A stretch of DNA of 64,000 bases from Paenibacillus sp. RUD330 (GTDB lineage: Bacteria > Bacillota > Bacilli > Paenibacillales > Paenibacillaceae). Positions 39,076 to 47,879 of this stretch are shown piece by piece. The notes below the pieces were generated by a model. It was given only the letters and a program-made list of their open reading frames with translations. It did not search any database and was not told the origin of the DNA. Both the position numbers and the translations under genes were made by a program. Positions within the stretch are counted from its first letter, which is position 1; each line of letters opens with the position of its first letter. The stretch spans positions 3,722,501-3,786,500 of the forward strand of contig NZ_CP022655.2 of the NCBI RefSeq assembly GCF_002243345.2, read 5' to 3'.

Positions 39076-40629
39076 ATGGAAAAGGTGTGCATGTACCTGC
39101 GAAAGTCCAGGGCGGATATAGAAGCTGAGGCTCGCGGCGAAGGCGAAACTCTGATGAAGCACAAGAAGGCGCTGCTGAAAGTTGCTAAGCTGCAGGAATT
39201 GAACATTGTGAAGATCCGCGAGGAAATTGTTTCGGGGGAAAGTCTCTTTCACCGGCCGCAGATGCAAGAACTGCTCCGAGAGGTCACGGACGGCCTATAT
39301 GACGCTGTGCTGGTCATGGATATGGATCGCCTGGGCCGGGGTGATATGGAAGAACAAGGCCTTATTCAGAAGGTCTTTCAGCAGAGCAAAACGAAGATCA
39401 TCACGCCGCGCAAGGTCTATGACCTGACGGACGAGTGGGATGAAGAATACAGCGAGTTTGAAATGTTCATGGCTCGCAAGGAGCTTAAGATCATCAACCG
39501 CCGGCTGCAGGGCGGTCGCGTTCGCTCTGTCGAGGAAGGCAACTACATCGGCACCCGCCCTCCCTACGGTTATGAGATCCATAAGTCCGAGACTGGCCGG
39601 ACTCTCGTTCCGCATCCAGAGCAAAAGGATATTGTCCGCATGATCTTCGACTGGTACACGAGTCCAGACAAGCAGTTGGGCAGCAACAAGATTGCCAACC
39701 GCCTCAATGATATGGGCATTAAAACATATACAGGGATTAAGTGGACGTCCCCGTCCGTCCTGACCATCCTAAAGAATGCCGTCTACAAGGGAACAATTGA
39801 GTGGAAGAAAAAAGAGAGCAAGAAATCCAAGGAGCCGGGTAAGGTTCGTACTGTTAAGATGCGCCCCCAGGAAGAAGTAATTAGCGTGAAGGGTAAGCAT
39901 GAGCCGCTAGTCAGCGAAGAGGTCTTCAAACGGGCTCAGGAAGTCTTGGGAGCTAAGTACCACGTGCCCTACCAGCTGGAGAATGGAATTACAAATCCCC
40001 TAGCCGGTCTGATCCGTTGCGGAAAATGTGGTTCTTCGATGGTGTTGCGGCCCTACACCAATCAAAAGCCCCATCTGATGTGCTATAACAAGTTTTGCGA
40101 CAATAAGAGTTCCCGTTTTGAATACGTCGAAGAAAAGTTTATTGAAGCTGTTCGCATTTGGCTTGAGCAATACAAAGTTGTTTGGGCTACTCGGAAGAAA
40201 AAGGACACAGGTAACGCTGAGATCCGACTTAAAGAATTGGCTATCAACTCGCTTGAAAAAGAACACTCGGAATTGGAGACACAAAAGAGTCGGCTGCATG
40301 ATTTTCTGGAGCGAGGGATTTATGATGTCGATACCTACCTGGAGCGTTCGAAGAATCTTGCCGATCGGATGGATGAAATCAAGGTAAGCCTGGAAAAGAC
40401 AAAAAAAGAACTCCACAGCGAAAAACAGACTGTGAAGTCCCAAAAGGAAATCAATCCGAGTGTCGTTGAAAATGCACTCAAGCTTTATCACCGGACTGAA
40501 GATCCGGCGAAACGAAATACGTTAATGAAATCCATTGTGCAGATCGCCACGTACACGAAAGAAAAGACACAACGCAACGATCAATTCAGCCTCGAAATAA
40601 GCCCGAGAATACGCGGAAATCAGGGTTAG
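39076..40629 (+). CDS. spoIVCA: Large serine recombinase, sigK-element excisionase (SpoIVCA-like)
   Basis: GCAGGAGGAACT precedes the ATG. The 517-residue protein has a resolvase domain with catalytic Ser11 in [11 protein letters not shown] and the [14 protein letters not shown] block (about 76-89), a recombinase domain ([12 protein letters not shown] near 157, [20 protein letters not shown] near 217), a zinc ribbon with CGKCGSSM and MCYNKFCDN (about 316-343), and a long coiled coil. It ends one base past the sigK-half stop. By analogy with SpoIVCA it would excise the element in the mother cell and rebuild sigK. The symbol is by position and function, not by measured similarity. Confidence 0.9.
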   Translation: MEKVCMYLRKSRADIEAEARGEGETLMKHKKALLKVAKLQELNIVKIREEIVSGESLFHRPQMQELLREVTDGLYDAVLVMDMDRLGRGDMEEQGLIQKVFQQSKTKIITPRKVYDLTDEWDEEYSEFEMFMARKELKIINRRLQGGRVRSVEEGNYIGTRPPYGYEIHKSETGRTLVPHPEQKDIVRMIFDWYTSPDKQLGSNKIANRLNDMGIKTYTGIKWTSPSVLTILKNAVYKGTIEWKKKESKKSKEPGKVRTVKMRPQEEVISVKGKHEPLVSEEVFKRAQEVLGAKYHVPYQLENGITNPLAGLIRCGKCGSSMVLRPYTNQKPHLMCYNKFCDNKSSRFEYVEEKFIEAVRIWLEQYKVVWATRKKKDTGNAEIRLKELAINSLEKEHSELETQKSRLHDFLERGIYDVDTYLERSKNLADRMDEIKVSLEKTKKELHSEKQTVKSQKEINPSVVENALKLYHRTEDPAKRNTLMKSIVQIATYTKEKTQRNDQFSLEISPRIRGNQG

Positions 40630-41078
40630 TACAGATAACCACTAAGTGTTAATTCATTGCCTTCCTTGTCCGTACCGATGGGATCGTGCAGGGAAACGTC
40701 CTTGCGCGTTTTCTTCAGCGAGCGGAGATGCATCAGGATCTCGTTCTCGATGCATCGGGCCGCGAACGTCGCCAGCTTCGTCCCCTTGCCCGTCTGGAAG
40801 CTCTCGATCGCCTTGATCAGTCCGATCGTGCCGATGGAGATGAGGTCCTCCGCATCCTCGCCGGTGTTGTCGAACTTCTTGACGATGTGGGCGACAAGCC
40901 TCAGATTGTGCTCGATCAGCAAATTCCGGGATACGGGGTTGCCCTCGGCCATCAGCTTCAGATGGCGCAGCTCCTCATCCTCCTGCAGAGGCTGCGGAAA
41001 GGCGTTGTTTTTGACATAGGATACGAGCAGGCTGAGCTGCTTGATGAACAGGGCGATTGCGGCAAATAATCCAGGCAT
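40626..41078 (-). CDS. spoIVCB: 5' half of sigK (pro-sigma-K N-terminal part, spoIVCB-like)
   Basis: The ATG at 41076-41078 ([20 protein letters not shown]) follows GGGGGTGG and aligns with the B. subtilis pro-sequence; upstream in-frame codons are not conserved. The SpoIVFB cleavage zone [15 protein letters not shown] and the sigma region 2 block [57 protein letters not shown] are intact. After DKEGNE the frame enters element DNA and stops at LTLSGYLY. Region 3/4 is absent, so this 150-residue product is inactive until the element is excised and the gene is rejoined. Confidence 0.95.
   Translation of the reverse strand: MPGLFAAIALFIKQLSLLVSYVKNNAFPQPLQEDEELRHLKLMAEGNPVSRNLLIEHNLRLVAHIVKKFDNTGEDAEDLISIGTIGLIKAIESFQTGKGTKLATFAARCIENEILMHLRSLKKTRKDVSLHDPIGTDKEGNELTLSGYLY
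40654..40658 (-). other. Right attachment core AATGA inside sigK
   Basis: AATGA on the minus strand covers the NE codons of GNE in sigK. The B. subtilis skin element recombines at AATGA in the same codons. Coding on the sigK side matches known sigma-K and diverges immediately on the element side. Confidence 0.8.
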
Positions 41079-41170
41079 TTTTCGGGCCACCCCCATGCAG
41101 TATTACCGGCCCTGCCGAGGGCACCGGTGCAAGTGTACTGACAGTTTATGTGGGCGCCCGCCCATACGTG

Positions 41171-41199
41171 CCTGTACGGAGCAGACAGACGCAAAATAT
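41171..41199 (-). promoter_or_regulatory. Candidate sigma-E promoter for sigK
   Basis: On the minus strand ATATT (41195-41199) and cGTACAgg (41171-41178) are spaced 15-16 bp, a partial fit to the sigma-E pattern of ATATT then CATACAnT. It lies about 95 bp upstream of the sigK ATG. In B. subtilis sigK is read by sigma-E in the mother cell. Confidence 0.35.
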
Positions 41200-41293
41200 G
41201 TCGCATCCGTGAAAGGATTCAAAATCGCCTCAATCGGGTACATCTTCTCCGTCCCAGTAGAAAGAAGCCGATGAAAACAAATAAAATCATTTA

Positions 41294-41322
41294 TTTACTA
41301 ATATTTAAAGAAAAGGTATTCA
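41294..41322 (+). promoter_or_regulatory. Candidate sigma-A promoter for the tandem membrane genes
   Basis: TTTACT (41294-41299) and TATTCA (41317-41322) are 17 bp apart, 65 bp before the ATG at 41388. The rest of the 41079-41387 gap shows no gene. Confidence 0.35.
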
Positions 41323-41387
41323 CTTCCCAAATCTTCCTGTCGATAAATTCATCGTTCTGACCATAGTTAAGGGGAGAGTTAAAAAGA

Positions 41388-41702
41388 ATGGAATCCACCT
41401 TCCAACCGCCGGCAGGCCAGCAGCCTCCGGTACCGCCGGGATACGCGCCCTATGCAAGCGGCGAAGTCGTCAGCGTCAAATCCTGGCTCGGCTCGCTTGT
41501 CATTCTCATGATTCCCATCGTCAACATCGTCTTCCTGTTCGTCTGGGCGTTCGGCGACAGCGCGAACCTGAACCGGAAGTACTTTGCCCGGGCCTATCTG
41601 TTATGGGCGCTGATCGGCATCGTCCTCTACATCATCATGCTGGCTGTTTTCGGCGCGGTCATGTTCAGCGCCTTCAAATCCATGAACGATATGAACGTTT
41701 AA
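41388..41702 (+). CDS. Small membrane protein with Pro-rich N-terminus, 104 aa
   Basis: A cytoplasmic Pro/Gln-rich start (QPPAGQQPPVPPGYAPYASG) is followed by two membrane segments (about 36-56 and 70-95). The core SWLGSLVILMIPIVNIVFLF and WAFGDSANLNRKYFARAYLL is shared with the next gene, so the two arose by duplication. This small family is common in Paenibacillaceae and Bacillaceae; its function is unknown. Confidence 0.75.
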   Translation: MESTFQPPAGQQPPVPPGYAPYASGEVVSVKSWLGSLVILMIPIVNIVFLFVWAFGDSANLNRKYFARAYLLWALIGIVLYIIMLAVFGAVMFSAFKSMNDMNV

Positions 41703-41715
41703 AAGGAGAACCCCT

Positions 41716-41961
41716 ATGTCCTATCAACCGATTCCGACCGGCAACTCCGAAGTCATCCGCACCAGCTCCTGGATGGTGACGATGCTGCTGCTGGCTATTC
41801 CGATCGTCAACATCATCATGCTGTTCGTATGGGCGTTCGGATCCGGCGTCAATCTCAACAAGCGCAATCTGAGCCGGGCTTACCTGATCCTTATCCTCAT
41901 TGTATTCGGGATCTCGCTGATCTTCTTCCTGTTGTCTCTCGCAGCCGCATCGGGTCAATAA
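41716..41961 (+). CDS. Small membrane protein, paralogue of the previous gene, 81 aa
   Basis: The core SSWMVTMLLLAIPIVNIIML and WAFGSGVNLNKRNLSRAYLI repeats that of the 41388 product, without the long Pro-rich part. Two membrane helices are predicted (about 18-38 and 54-74). AAAAGGAGA precedes its start 14 bp after the previous stop, so they form one operon. Confidence 0.75.
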   Translation: MSYQPIPTGNSEVIRTSSWMVTMLLLAIPIVNIIMLFVWAFGSGVNLNKRNLSRAYLILILIVFGISLIFFLLSLAAASGQ

Positions 41962-41987
41962 TCGACGCTTCCCGCCATCCTCAACCC

Positions 41988-42026
41988 AAAAAAAGCCCAG
42001 GCAGAGAATTCTCTGCCTGGGCTTTT
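41988..42026. terminator. Strong bidirectional terminator
   Basis: A perfect inverted repeat AGCCCAGGCAGAG aatt CTCTGCCTGGGCT flanked by seven A and four T lies between the convergent membrane-protein and Sir2 genes. Confidence 0.9.
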
Positions 42027-42057
42027 CGCCTTCATGTGCAGGACGCATGCGAATCGT

Positions 42058-42789
42058 TCAACGAGGGTAAAGGGAGCCCAGCACGTCTCCGACATTACCG
42101 TCCGAAATATAGTTCGCATAAGAATCGAGCGGAGTCGGCGTCCGGTTGACGATAATAAGCTTGTCGCCGCGGTATAGGCTCACGAGGCCTGCAGCCGGAT
42201 GCACCGTCAGCGACGTGCCTCCCACGATGAGCGTGTCGGCCTGCTCGATCTCGAACGCCGCACGGTCCAGGATATCCGTATCGAGGTTCTCCTGGTACAG
42301 CACGACATCCGGCTTGACGATGCCCCCGCAGGCCGTGCAGAGAGGAACCGGGCGCGGATCGCGCAGGACGGCGGACAACGGATATTTGAGACCGCAGTCC
42401 ATGCAATCGTTGCGGTGGACCGATCCATGCAGCTCCAGCACGCTGCGGCTGCCGGCGAGCTGATGCAGGCCGTCGATATTCTGGGTGACGACCGCGCTCA
42501 GCCGGCCTTCCTGCTCCAGCCGGGCCAGGGCTCGATGAGCGGCATTGGGAAGCGCTTGGGGATAGACCATATGGGTCCGGTAAAAGGTATAGAAATCAGC
42601 CGGATGCTCCATGAAGAAGTCCCGGCTCAAAATCTCTTCCGGCAAATACGTTTTGCTCGTACGCTGCTCGTACAACCCGTCCGCCGAGCGGAAATCGGGA
42701 ATCCCGCTTTCGGTCGAGGTTCCTGCCCCGCCGAAAAATACGATGCGCCGGCTGTCGGACAAAATCGTCTGCAGATCCGCCTGCTCCAT
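42058..42789 (-). CDS. cobB: NAD-dependent protein deacylase, Sir2 family
   Basis: The 243-residue sirtuin has the NAD-binding motifs FFGGAGTSTESGIPDFR (about 18-34) and VVTQNIDGLHQLAG (about 100-113), the catalytic His in ELHGSVHRND and a four-Cys zinc site (CMDCGLKY and PLCTACGGI). It removes acyl groups from lysine using NAD, giving nicotinamide and O-acyl-ADP-ribose. The length is normal for bacterial class U/III sirtuins. GAGGGAG precedes the ATG. In Bacillus the equivalent is SrtN, acting on acetyl-CoA synthetase among others. Confidence 0.92.
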   Translation of the reverse strand: MEQADLQTILSDSRRIVFFGGAGTSTESGIPDFRSADGLYEQRTSKTYLPEEILSRDFFMEHPADFYTFYRTHMVYPQALPNAAHRALARLEQEGRLSAVVTQNIDGLHQLAGSRSVLELHGSVHRNDCMDCGLKYPLSAVLRDPRPVPLCTACGGIVKPDVVLYQENLDTDILDRAAFEIEQADTLIVGGTSLTVHPAAGLVSLYRGDKLIIVNRTPTPLDSYANYISDGNVGDVLGSLYPR

Positions 42790-42878
42790 GCGGCCACTCC
42801 CTCTTCAGGTTCATTTCCCACCTTTACCCCGCAGCTGCAGGGGCTGACGCCAATGCGGCCAAAACTAGCTGCCGGCTT

Positions 42879-43835
42879 CTACAAGCTGGTTTTGAAGATC
42901 GCCTTGTTTTCCAACCCGCGGATCATCGGCGTCCAGCTGTCGGCTTCCGGTGTAGAGCCGAGCGCGTCCTCGACCATCTGCAGCTTGGCGTCGAGCGAAT
43001 CGATGAAATGGAGCGCGACCGCCTCGGCCATTTGCGGCTGCACGGGGCTCCCCCATTCCCCGAGGTTGTGATGGGACAGCACAAGATGCTGAAGCGCCGT
43101 TGCCTTGGCGGACTCCAGCTCGATGCCGAGCTTCAGCGCCGCTTCCGTAATCCAGCCGGATATGAGCGCCAGATGGCCGATCAGCCGGCCGCGATCGCTG
43201 TATTCGGAGACGATGCCGAGCTGCGCGTTCATTTCCTCCGGCTTGGCCAGATCATGCAGGATGATGCCCGCAATGAGAAGATCCCGGTTCAGGAACGGCC
43301 TCTGCATGCAGAGAAATTCTCCGATCTCCAGCATCCGCACCATATGGTAGGCAAGGCCCGCATAGTAGGCATGATGATGGCTTTTGGCCGCGGGGTAATG
43401 CTCCAGCCGATCTCCCGCCTTCACGACGCAATAAGCGGTTATTTCCCGAATCTGCACGTCCTGGATGGAGTCGACCTTGGCGCGGATGCTCTCCATCAAG
43501 GCGTCGGGAGCGACGGGAGCGGCACGGATGAAGTCCGTCAGCTGCAAATTGTCCTCCGGCGCGGCAGGCCGGATCCGGGATACCTTCAGCTGCAGGCGTT
43601 CCCTGTACAGCTGCACGGTCCCCTGTACTTTGGCCAGCATCATCGGCTTCAGCGTATCTTTCTCATGCGGCTTCAAATCCCAGTACTTGGCCGTAAGCTG
43701 GCCGCTTGAATCCGAGAGCACAAGATCCCAGTAATCCTTGGGAGGCGTCGAATTGGTCAGCTTGACATCGAGTTCCTTGACCAGATAGAACCCTGTAAAT
43801 TCGTCCTTGTCGTTCAGACTGCTAATCAACGTCAT
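42879..43835 (-). CDS. yhaM: 3'-5' exoribonuclease, YhaM-type (OB fold + HD domain)
   Basis: AAGGAG precedes the ATG. The 318-residue protein has an N-terminal OB-like part (TGFYLVKELDVKLTNSTPPK, WDLVLSDSSGQLTAKYWDL) and an HD phosphohydrolase domain (KSHHHAYYAGLAYHMVRMLE near 160-180, LIAGIILHDLAKPEE with the HD pair near 204, and ALQHLVLSHHNLGEWGSP). YhaM trims RNA and single-stranded DNA from the 3' end. The length and order match the Bacillus protein. Confidence 0.88.
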   Translation of the reverse strand: MTLISSLNDKDEFTGFYLVKELDVKLTNSTPPKDYWDLVLSDSSGQLTAKYWDLKPHEKDTLKPMMLAKVQGTVQLYRERLQLKVSRIRPAAPEDNLQLTDFIRAAPVAPDALMESIRAKVDSIQDVQIREITAYCVVKAGDRLEHYPAAKSHHHAYYAGLAYHMVRMLEIGEFLCMQRPFLNRDLLIAGIILHDLAKPEEMNAQLGIVSEYSDRGRLIGHLALISGWITEAALKLGIELESAKATALQHLVLSHHNLGEWGSPVQPQMAEAVALHFIDSLDAKLQMVEDALGSTPEADSWTPMIRGLENKAIFKTSL

Positions 43836-44100
43836 GCAGCAGGCTCCTTCCGGGTGTTCATTCCTGTCTCCAGTATACTACGGAACGGCCCTGCCAGGCT
43901 CGTCATCGCTTTAGCGTGGCAAGCTGTTCGAAGCCCGCACCCTCGCCAACAGCTTCCTCTCCGTCAGGAAGCGTATGGACTGCCGGACGATTGGAAACCC
44001 TTGCAGCAGGGTATAAACTGCCTATCAAGTCAATCGTACAAGGCAAATCGAACGATAAGTGAAGATATGGGGAAGATCCATCAACCAGGAGGGGACAAGC

Positions 44101-44541
44101 ATGGAAGACAAGAACAAGGAAGGTCTCGCGACGGAAAAAGACATCGATCCTCGATTCGGCATGTTCGAGGACCAGCGCGAAGGAAGCCGGGTGCAGAGCG
44201 CCGAGGAAGAGCTTTTGCGCACGTATCCTTCCGGTGAAGGCACTTATGGAACCGTCCAGGTCGACAGCTACACCGTATCTTCCTCCCAAGCGAACGCCGC
44301 GCTGGCGGATGATGTCGACGGGGCGGAAGCGCCGAGTCCGGATCAATACGCCAAGCAGCGCGACGGCGGCGACTATGCCGAGGAAGTTCCTGTCGGCGTG
44401 CGTTCTGTGAACGCCGATCCGGACCTGCTGGAGCTCGCCGACGATACGCCCGTCGATCCCGCCGCGCCGCCCGAGGAATTCCACGGCACCGATCTGTTGA
44501 ACGGAGTCGGGGCTCACCCGGAGGAAGAAGACCGGGAATGA
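44101..44541 (+). CDS. Hypothetical acidic protein, 146 aa
   Basis: The ATG at 44101 (MEDKNKEGLATEKDIDPRFG) follows AGGAGGGGACAAGC and is preferred to the frame start at 44059. The protein is highly acidic, Asp/Glu/Pro-rich and likely disordered (ADDVDGAEAPSPDQYAKQRD). It resembles small unstructured spore-former proteins of unknown function. Confidence 0.65.
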   Translation: MEDKNKEGLATEKDIDPRFGMFEDQREGSRVQSAEEELLRTYPSGEGTYGTVQVDSYTVSSSQANAALADDVDGAEAPSPDQYAKQRDGGDYAEEVPVGVRSVNADPDLLELADDTPVDPAAPPEEFHGTDLLNGVGAHPEEEDRE

Positions 44542-44568
44542 CGGCCTCGATGACCAGGACATAAATTA

Positions 44569-44612
44569 AGCAGGGGCTGCGCGGCTATATGCCGTGCGGC
44601 CCCTGCTTCTGC
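44569..44612. terminator. Terminator between convergent genes
   Basis: AGCAGGGGC and GCCCCTGCT form the base of a long stem with TGCGCGG and CCGTGCG inside it, followed by TTCT. It serves the 44541 end and probably the 44622 end. Confidence 0.65.
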
Positions 44613-44621
44613 TCGTCCGCT

Positions 44622-45371
44622 TCAATCCTCGAACGAAAATCCCTGTTCCCGCAAGAAATCCCCGTAGCTGCGCGATGGATACTCGGTGCGCCCTTTCATC
44701 TCGCGCGTCCACGACGATTCCCTGCCGCCGCCGGAACGGTTGCGGATGTATTCCGCATAGAGGCTGTCGTAGCGCTCCAGATCTTCGGCATAGCCATTTT
44801 CCCTATACCGGTTCTCGGCATACATGCTCTCCAACGGCAGCCGCGGCCGATGATCCGGCCGCTCGTCGGGAACGCCGATGCACATGCCGAATACAGGGTA
44901 GACGAGAGGCGGCAGTCCGAGCAGCTCCGACATCGCCCTCATGTCGTTGCGGATTCCGCCGATGTACACGATGCCGAGTCCCAGAGACTCGGCTGCGGCC
45001 GCCGCGTTCTGCGCCGCGAGCGAGGCGTCGACCGTCGCCACAAGGAAATACTCCGTCGTCGCGGAGAAGCTGCCTCCATGCATGGAGACCGCTTCTCCGA
45101 AGCGGCTTAGATCGGCGCACCAGACGAGGAAGACAGGCGCCTCCCGGACATGGCGCTGGCTGCCCGCGACATCGGCGATCTGGTTCCTCAGCTCGGGATC
45201 GGTGATTCCGATGACGCTGTACGCCTGCATATGGCTGGAAGAAGAAGCTTGACGGGCGCAGGCCAGAACGGCGTCCAGCTGTTCGCCGGTGACCGGCTCG
45301 TTCTTGTAGCGCCGGATGGAGCGGTGGTTCATGAGCAGCTTGATGGTCTCGTTGCTGTCGCCGGCTTGCAT
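44622..45371 (-). CDS. nfrA: NADPH-dependent FMN oxidoreductase, NfrA/NfsA-type nitroreductase
   Basis: GGAGG precedes the ATG. The 249-residue protein begins NETIKLLMNHRSIRRYKNEP, the conserved nitroreductase opening with the FMN-contacting RSIRRY. QASSSSHMQAYSVIGI and GIVYIGGIRNDMRAMSELLG, followed by FGMCIGVPDE, are typical of the NfrA/NfsA branch that uses NADPH. It reduces nitro compounds, flavin or quinones and takes part in oxidative stress handling. The MarR gene upstream on the same strand may control it, although a terminator lies between them. Confidence 0.9.
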   Translation of the reverse strand: MQAGDSNETIKLLMNHRSIRRYKNEPVTGEQLDAVLACARQASSSSHMQAYSVIGITDPELRNQIADVAGSQRHVREAPVFLVWCADLSRFGEAVSMHGGSFSATTEYFLVATVDASLAAQNAAAAAESLGLGIVYIGGIRNDMRAMSELLGLPPLVYPVFGMCIGVPDERPDHRPRLPLESMYAENRYRENGYAEDLERYDSLYAEYIRNRSGGGRESSWTREMKGRTEYPSRSYGDFLREQGFSFED

Positions 45372-45395
45372 GATGCCAGCCTCCTTTCGGGGACG

Positions 45396-45429
45396 AAAAA
45401 CCTCCTGTCCATTATAAGGGACAGGAGGT
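45396..45429 (-). terminator. Terminator of the MarR gene
   Basis: On the minus strand CCTCCTGTCC and GGACAGGAGG pair around an 8-base loop and are followed by TTTTTC. Confidence 0.8.
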
Positions 45430-45475
45430 CGGGCTGCCAGCAGCCGCCGGAGCCATCAGGCTTGAGGGGAATCCG

Positions 45476-45919
45476 TCACTCCGACTGCAGATTGGCGATC
45501 ATCCGGTCGAAATACCGGAGCATCTGCTCCATATCCGTCCCGTCCATTCCCTCGTACAGCTTATACATCAGCTTCTGCTTGGTCTTGCTCACCTGCTCGA
45601 GCAGCTGCTTGCCGTTCGCTTCGATATCGAGCAGCACGACTCTGCGGTCCTGCTCCCCGCGCTCTCTCGATATATAGCCCAGCTCGACCAGACGGTCGGG
45701 CAGTCCGGTCACCGCGCCGGAAGTAATTTGGAGCCGGTCCGCCAGCACCGATGCCTTCTGCGGACCTTCGGAGGACAACAGGCTGAGAATGCGGACATGC
45801 GTAAGGCCAAGTCCATGTTCGTTATCCCGGTTCCATTCGGAGTTGATGAGCTTGCGGACGAGCCTGAACCGGTCGTCCAGCTGCCTGATCAGCTCTTGCG
45901 ATACCGCTTCATTGACCAT
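45476..45919 (-). CDS. MarR family transcriptional regulator
   Basis: The ATG at 45917-45919 (MVNEAVSQELIRQLDDRFRL) follows GGAGGTGAAAGAAGC; the frame is open upstream without a site. The winged HTH is clear: GLTHVRILSLLSSEGPQKAS, VLADRLQITSGAVTGLPDRL and YISRERGEQDRRVVLLDIEA, the latter the wing with the usual DRR. MarR proteins act as dimeric repressors that respond to phenolics or oxidants. The nitroreductase gene downstream is a plausible target. Confidence 0.9.
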   Translation of the reverse strand: MVNEAVSQELIRQLDDRFRLVRKLINSEWNRDNEHGLGLTHVRILSLLSSEGPQKASVLADRLQITSGAVTGLPDRLVELGYISRERGEQDRRVVLLDIEANGKQLLEQVSKTKQKLMYKLYEGMDGTDMEQMLRYFDRMIANLQSE

Positions 45920-46000
45920 GCTTCTTTCACCTCCAGACCCCTTTGGAAGTAAGTTGGGGTTATTATATCCTTTTCCTCTAAAAATCTTCAATGTAAAGCT

Positions 46001-46095
46001 AAAAAAAGAAACCTGACAGACGCAGCCCCGTTCGTTCAAGATGGGCAAGGGCTGCCTCAATCCTTGAACTACGCAGAGCAGGACGGTCAGGTTTC
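46001..46095 (-). other. Structured element with pseudoknot topology and T run after urease operon
   Basis: On the minus strand a 10-bp outer stem GAAACCTGAC/GTCAGGTTTC (46086-46095 with 46008-46017) ends in seven T (46001-46007). Inside are two interleaved 7-bp stems: GGCTGC-type arms 46049-46055 with 46022-46028, and GTTCAAG/CTTGAAC 46063-46069 with 46034-46040. They can form a pseudoknot or exclude each other. It follows ureD and precedes the MarR gene, so it ends the urease transcript at least. Confidence 0.55.
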
Positions 46096-46102
46096 AAAAA
46101 GT

Positions 46103-46972
46103 TTAGTTCAAAGCTTTACGGAGCGGGTCCGGCAAATCCGGCCTCAGCAGCTTCCTCGCCGTCAGCCAGGCATGCTCAAGCGCCCGCTGCAGCGTCCATG
46201 CGCTGCGGGCGCCGGCCTGTACTACGAGGCCGCTTCTCCATGTCAGCGAGACGCCGCTGACGACCTCCCGTCCGGGCACCGGCTGGAGAGAATCCATCGC
46301 TTCGCGCAGCTTCTCCTCCAGGCGGCGGTCCACCAGCGACGAGAAGACGCAGAAGGTTCCCCAATGGGTCATTCCCTGCCAGCTTCCCGGCGCGCCGAGC
46401 AGCTGCTCGCCGGGAATAATGCGCTGGTTCTGGCGATAGATCAGTTGTCCACCCTCATAGACAGCAAGCTTGCTGTCCAGGCGGCGATAGCGGAATACTT
46501 CTCCGCGCAGCGTCCGGCCCGGACAGAGCACCTCGGCCTGCATCCAGCATGCGCCGGGAGCGAGCATCACTTCCGTATCCGAGGCGAAGGCCGCATCTGC
46601 GAACAGCATGACCGGCTCGGGCATATGCTCCATGACCGCATGCTCGCCGATGATGAACCGCTGCCGCAGCGATGCGCCGCCTCCTCCCGGACACGGATGC
46701 ACCTTGAGGAACGACTGATTGGAAAGCTGGACCATCGTATTGCTGCCGGCCGTCCAATCCATCCGGTACGCATCGCCTTCCAGCATGCCCGGCGACACAT
46801 CCATGACGAGAACACCCGCTCCGCTGCCGAGCGGAAAGCTTTTGGCGATCTTGATGGGCGAAGTATGGTAGCGCTCCTGCAGCCGCGTCGCGCCGGATCG
46901 ATGCTCGAATGTTGCCCGAAGCTCGGATACCCGGATGCCGCCCGGCGCTGCCGCTTCCGGGACCGTACTCAA
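46103..46972 (-). CDS. ureD: Urease accessory protein UreD (UreH)
   Basis: The 289-residue protein has the UreD order: [20 protein letters not shown] at the start, [20 protein letters not shown], the [21 protein letters not shown] block (about 66-86), then [15 protein letters not shown] and a C-terminal [20 protein letters not shown]. UreD binds apo-urease and with UreF and UreG delivers nickel to the carbamylated active site. The start overlaps the ureG stop by 4 bases. It is the last gene of the operon. Confidence 0.92.
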   Translation of the reverse strand: MSTVPEAAAPGGIRVSELRATFEHRSGATRLQERYHTSPIKIAKSFPLGSGAGVLVMDVSPGMLEGDAYRMDWTAGSNTMVQLSNQSFLKVHPCPGGGGASLRQRFIIGEHAVMEHMPEPVMLFADAAFASDTEVMLAPGACWMQAEVLCPGRTLRGEVFRYRRLDSKLAVYEGGQLIYRQNQRIIPGEQLLGAPGSWQGMTHWGTFCVFSSLVDRRLEEKLREAMDSLQPVPGREVVSGVSLTWRSGLVVQAGARSAWTLQRALEHAWLTARKLLRPDLPDPLRKALN

Positions 46973-47724
46973 TGGGAGTGTCCGTCTCCGCCGGAAGCCG
47001 TATCGGAGGCGGCGGCGCTCTCGCCATGAGCATGGCCGCGGTCGTGATGGGCATGGCTTCTGCCCTGCGCATGGGCGATCTCATGCTCCAGCCAAGCGGC
47101 GATCTCCGCCGTCCCTTCGCCTCCGAACAGATTGGAGAAGACGAACGGCCGGCCGCCGCGCATGCGGCGCGAGTCCGCCTCCATCACCTCGAGGCTTGCG
47201 CCAACATGAGGGGCAAGGTCGGTCTTGTTGATGACGAGCAGGTCGGAGCGCATGATGCCCGGACCGCCCTTGCGCGGTATTTTCTCCCCTTGGGCAACGT
47301 CGATGATGTAGATGAACCGGTCCGCCAGCTCGGGGCTGAACGCGGCGGCCAGATTGTCGCCGCCGCTCTCGATGAAGATGAGCTCCAGCGGGGAAAACCG
47401 GCTCTGCAGCTCCTCGATCGCCTCGAAATTCATCGAAGCGTCCTCGCGCACAGCCGTATGCGGGCAGCCGCCCGTCTCCACGCCGATGATCCGCTCTTCC
47501 GGCAGAACGCCTGTCGCCGCCAATATCCGCGCATCCTCCTTGGTATAGATGTCGTTGGTGATGACCGCCAGGCTGTACTTATCCTTCAGCGCTTCCGCCA
47601 GCCGCTCCACCAGCTTGGTCTTGCCGGAGCCGACCGGTCCGCCGATGCCGATCCGGATCGGCCTCCCGGCCGGGATCGGATTGGTCTCCCATTCCACATG
47701 CGTATGTCCTTGTCCTTGGCACAT
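46969..47724 (-). CDS. ureG: Urease accessory GTPase UreG with His-rich tail
   Basis: The SIMIBI GTPase has P-loop [15 protein letters not shown] (about 27-41), the nickel-binding [11 protein letters not shown] (CPH, about 82-92), [30 protein letters not shown] and [11 protein letters not shown] for guanine recognition. It couples GTP hydrolysis to nickel insertion. The usual 205-residue core is extended by about 40 residues rich in His ([12 protein letters not shown] and GGDGHSH), and HTH occurs near the start. No ureE is present, so this tail may store or hand over nickel. Confidence 0.93.
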   Translation of the reverse strand: MCQGQGHTHVEWETNPIPAGRPIRIGIGGPVGSGKTKLVERLAEALKDKYSLAVITNDIYTKEDARILAATGVLPEERIIGVETGGCPHTAVREDASMNFEAIEELQSRFSPLELIFIESGGDNLAAAFSPELADRFIYIIDVAQGEKIPRKGGPGIMRSDLLVINKTDLAPHVGASLEVMEADSRRMRGGRPFVFSNLFGGEGTAEIAAWLEHEIAHAQGRSHAHHDRGHAHGESAAASDTASGGDGHSH

Positions 47725-47879
47725 TCGTAACTCCTCCTAATGATCGTATGGATTGCGAATTGCTGACGAGCCGAAGCTCAAGCTTCCTCGCGCATGCCTG
47801 ACCAACGTCGTCCATCCGTTCAAATCCACGCCGTCAGCCGATTTCTGTCCATCCTGAGCGAAGCCTTCCTGCCGGGGGT

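Larger units (their letters stand above)
1..40658. mobile_element. Skin-like sigK-interrupting podovirus-type prophage (left end outside window)
   Basis: Phage morphogenesis, replication, lysis and immunity genes fill this stretch without a break, and a large serine recombinase sits at its right edge against the 5' half of sigK. The right boundary is set at the AATGA pentamer (40654-40658, minus strand) inside the conserved GNE codons of sigK, the same place as the core site of the B. subtilis skin element. The element is less GC-rich than the host DNA to its right. The left attachment site and the sigK 3' half are not in the window, so total length is unknown. It looks largely intact rather than decayed. 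Confidence 0.88.
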
